DNA from: Opitutia bacterium UBA7441
GTDB taxonomy: Bacteria > Verrucomicrobiota > Verrucomicrobiia > Opitutales > Coraliomargaritaceae
DNA: 5,247 bases
Assembly: GCA_002480015.1 (NCBI GenBank)
Contig: DLQD01000103.1
Span: 1-5,247 of the forward strand
Direction of reading: 5' to 3'
Of the stretch, positions 5,139 through 5,247 are shown piece after piece. The stretch's first letter is position 1. Every line of letters begins with the position of its first letter. The position numbers were made by a program, and so were the translations under genes. The notes under the pieces are model-generated. The model was not told the origin of the DNA. It ran no database searches and was given only the letters and a program-made list of their open reading frames with translations.

Positions 5139-5247
5139 GTGCGGGCCGATCTCGGAATCCGAACGGCGCACGCCAGGCACGGACGACACGGAGGTCGTCC
5201 CTCCGGGTGAAGCTCTATCTCCTTTCGGAGGGACGCGCTCTGTCGCG
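5139..5247. repeat. Nested inverted repeats, probable intergenic repeat element (cut by window end)
   Basis: No gene is visible here. GTGCG..CCG (5139-5148) pairs with CGGCGCAC (5164-5171) across a two-base bulge, enclosing TCGGA-A-TCCGA. GGACGAC (5181-5187) pairs with GTCGTCC (5194-5200). CGGAGG (5189-5194) can instead pair with CCTCCG (5200-5205). CGTCCCTCCG (5196-5205) is the exact inverse of CGGAGGGACG (5226-5235). The end, CGCG-CTCTGT-CGCG (5234-5247), starts another stem that runs off the window. Such stacked palindromes are typical of REP-like or other dispersed intergenic repeats. Copy number cannot be seen here. Confidence 0.65.

Overview
The window reads as ordinary chromosome from a Gram-negative-type bacterium. 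My best guess is Verrucomicrobiota (Opitutae, Coraliomargarita/Puniceicoccus-like). This rests on recalled protein style (L21 beginning MKATIKTQGRQF, a class III PPK2, a TRAP1-like HtpG, a secreted SNase-HhH protein), on mostly Shine-Dalgarno-less starts, and on GC-rich intergenic palindromes. No search was run, so the phylum is an inference.

Layout: positions 1-77 hold the 5' end of a probable lipoprotein gene on the minus strand, cut by the window edge. An AT-rich divergent region (78-239) carries promoter-like elements for htpG, including a perfect TATAAT and a CTTGAA heat-shock-like element. htpG (240-2123) encodes an Hsp90-family chaperone and ends in a strong intrinsic terminator (2153-2186). 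The gap to 2373 holds a second, T-less 15-bp perfect hairpin.

From 2374 to 5138 all genes are on the plus strand with no intrinsic terminator until after rpmA. They are a secreted SNase-like nuclease with a ComEA-type helix-hairpin-helix domain and an OB-like tail (2374-3522), a PPK2-family polyphosphate kinase (3569-4387), and the ribosomal protein pair rplU-rpmA (4479-4793, 4820-5074). A textbook terminator follows at 5109-5138. rplU and rpmA form a compact operon. The nuclease and PPK2 genes are 46 bp apart and may be co-transcribed. The last 109 bases (5139-5247) hold no gene and are almost wholly nested inverted repeats, probably an intergenic repeat element cut by the window edge.

Functionally the genes cover protein folding (HtpG), extracytoplasmic nucleic-acid handling (nuclease), polyphosphate-driven nucleotide phosphorylation (PPK2) and the large ribosomal subunit (L21, L27). 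I see no obvious novel multi-gene system. The most unusual items are the three-part secreted nuclease, the palindromic repeats, the TRAP1-like character of HtpG, and the SD-less leader of rplU with phased A-tracts.
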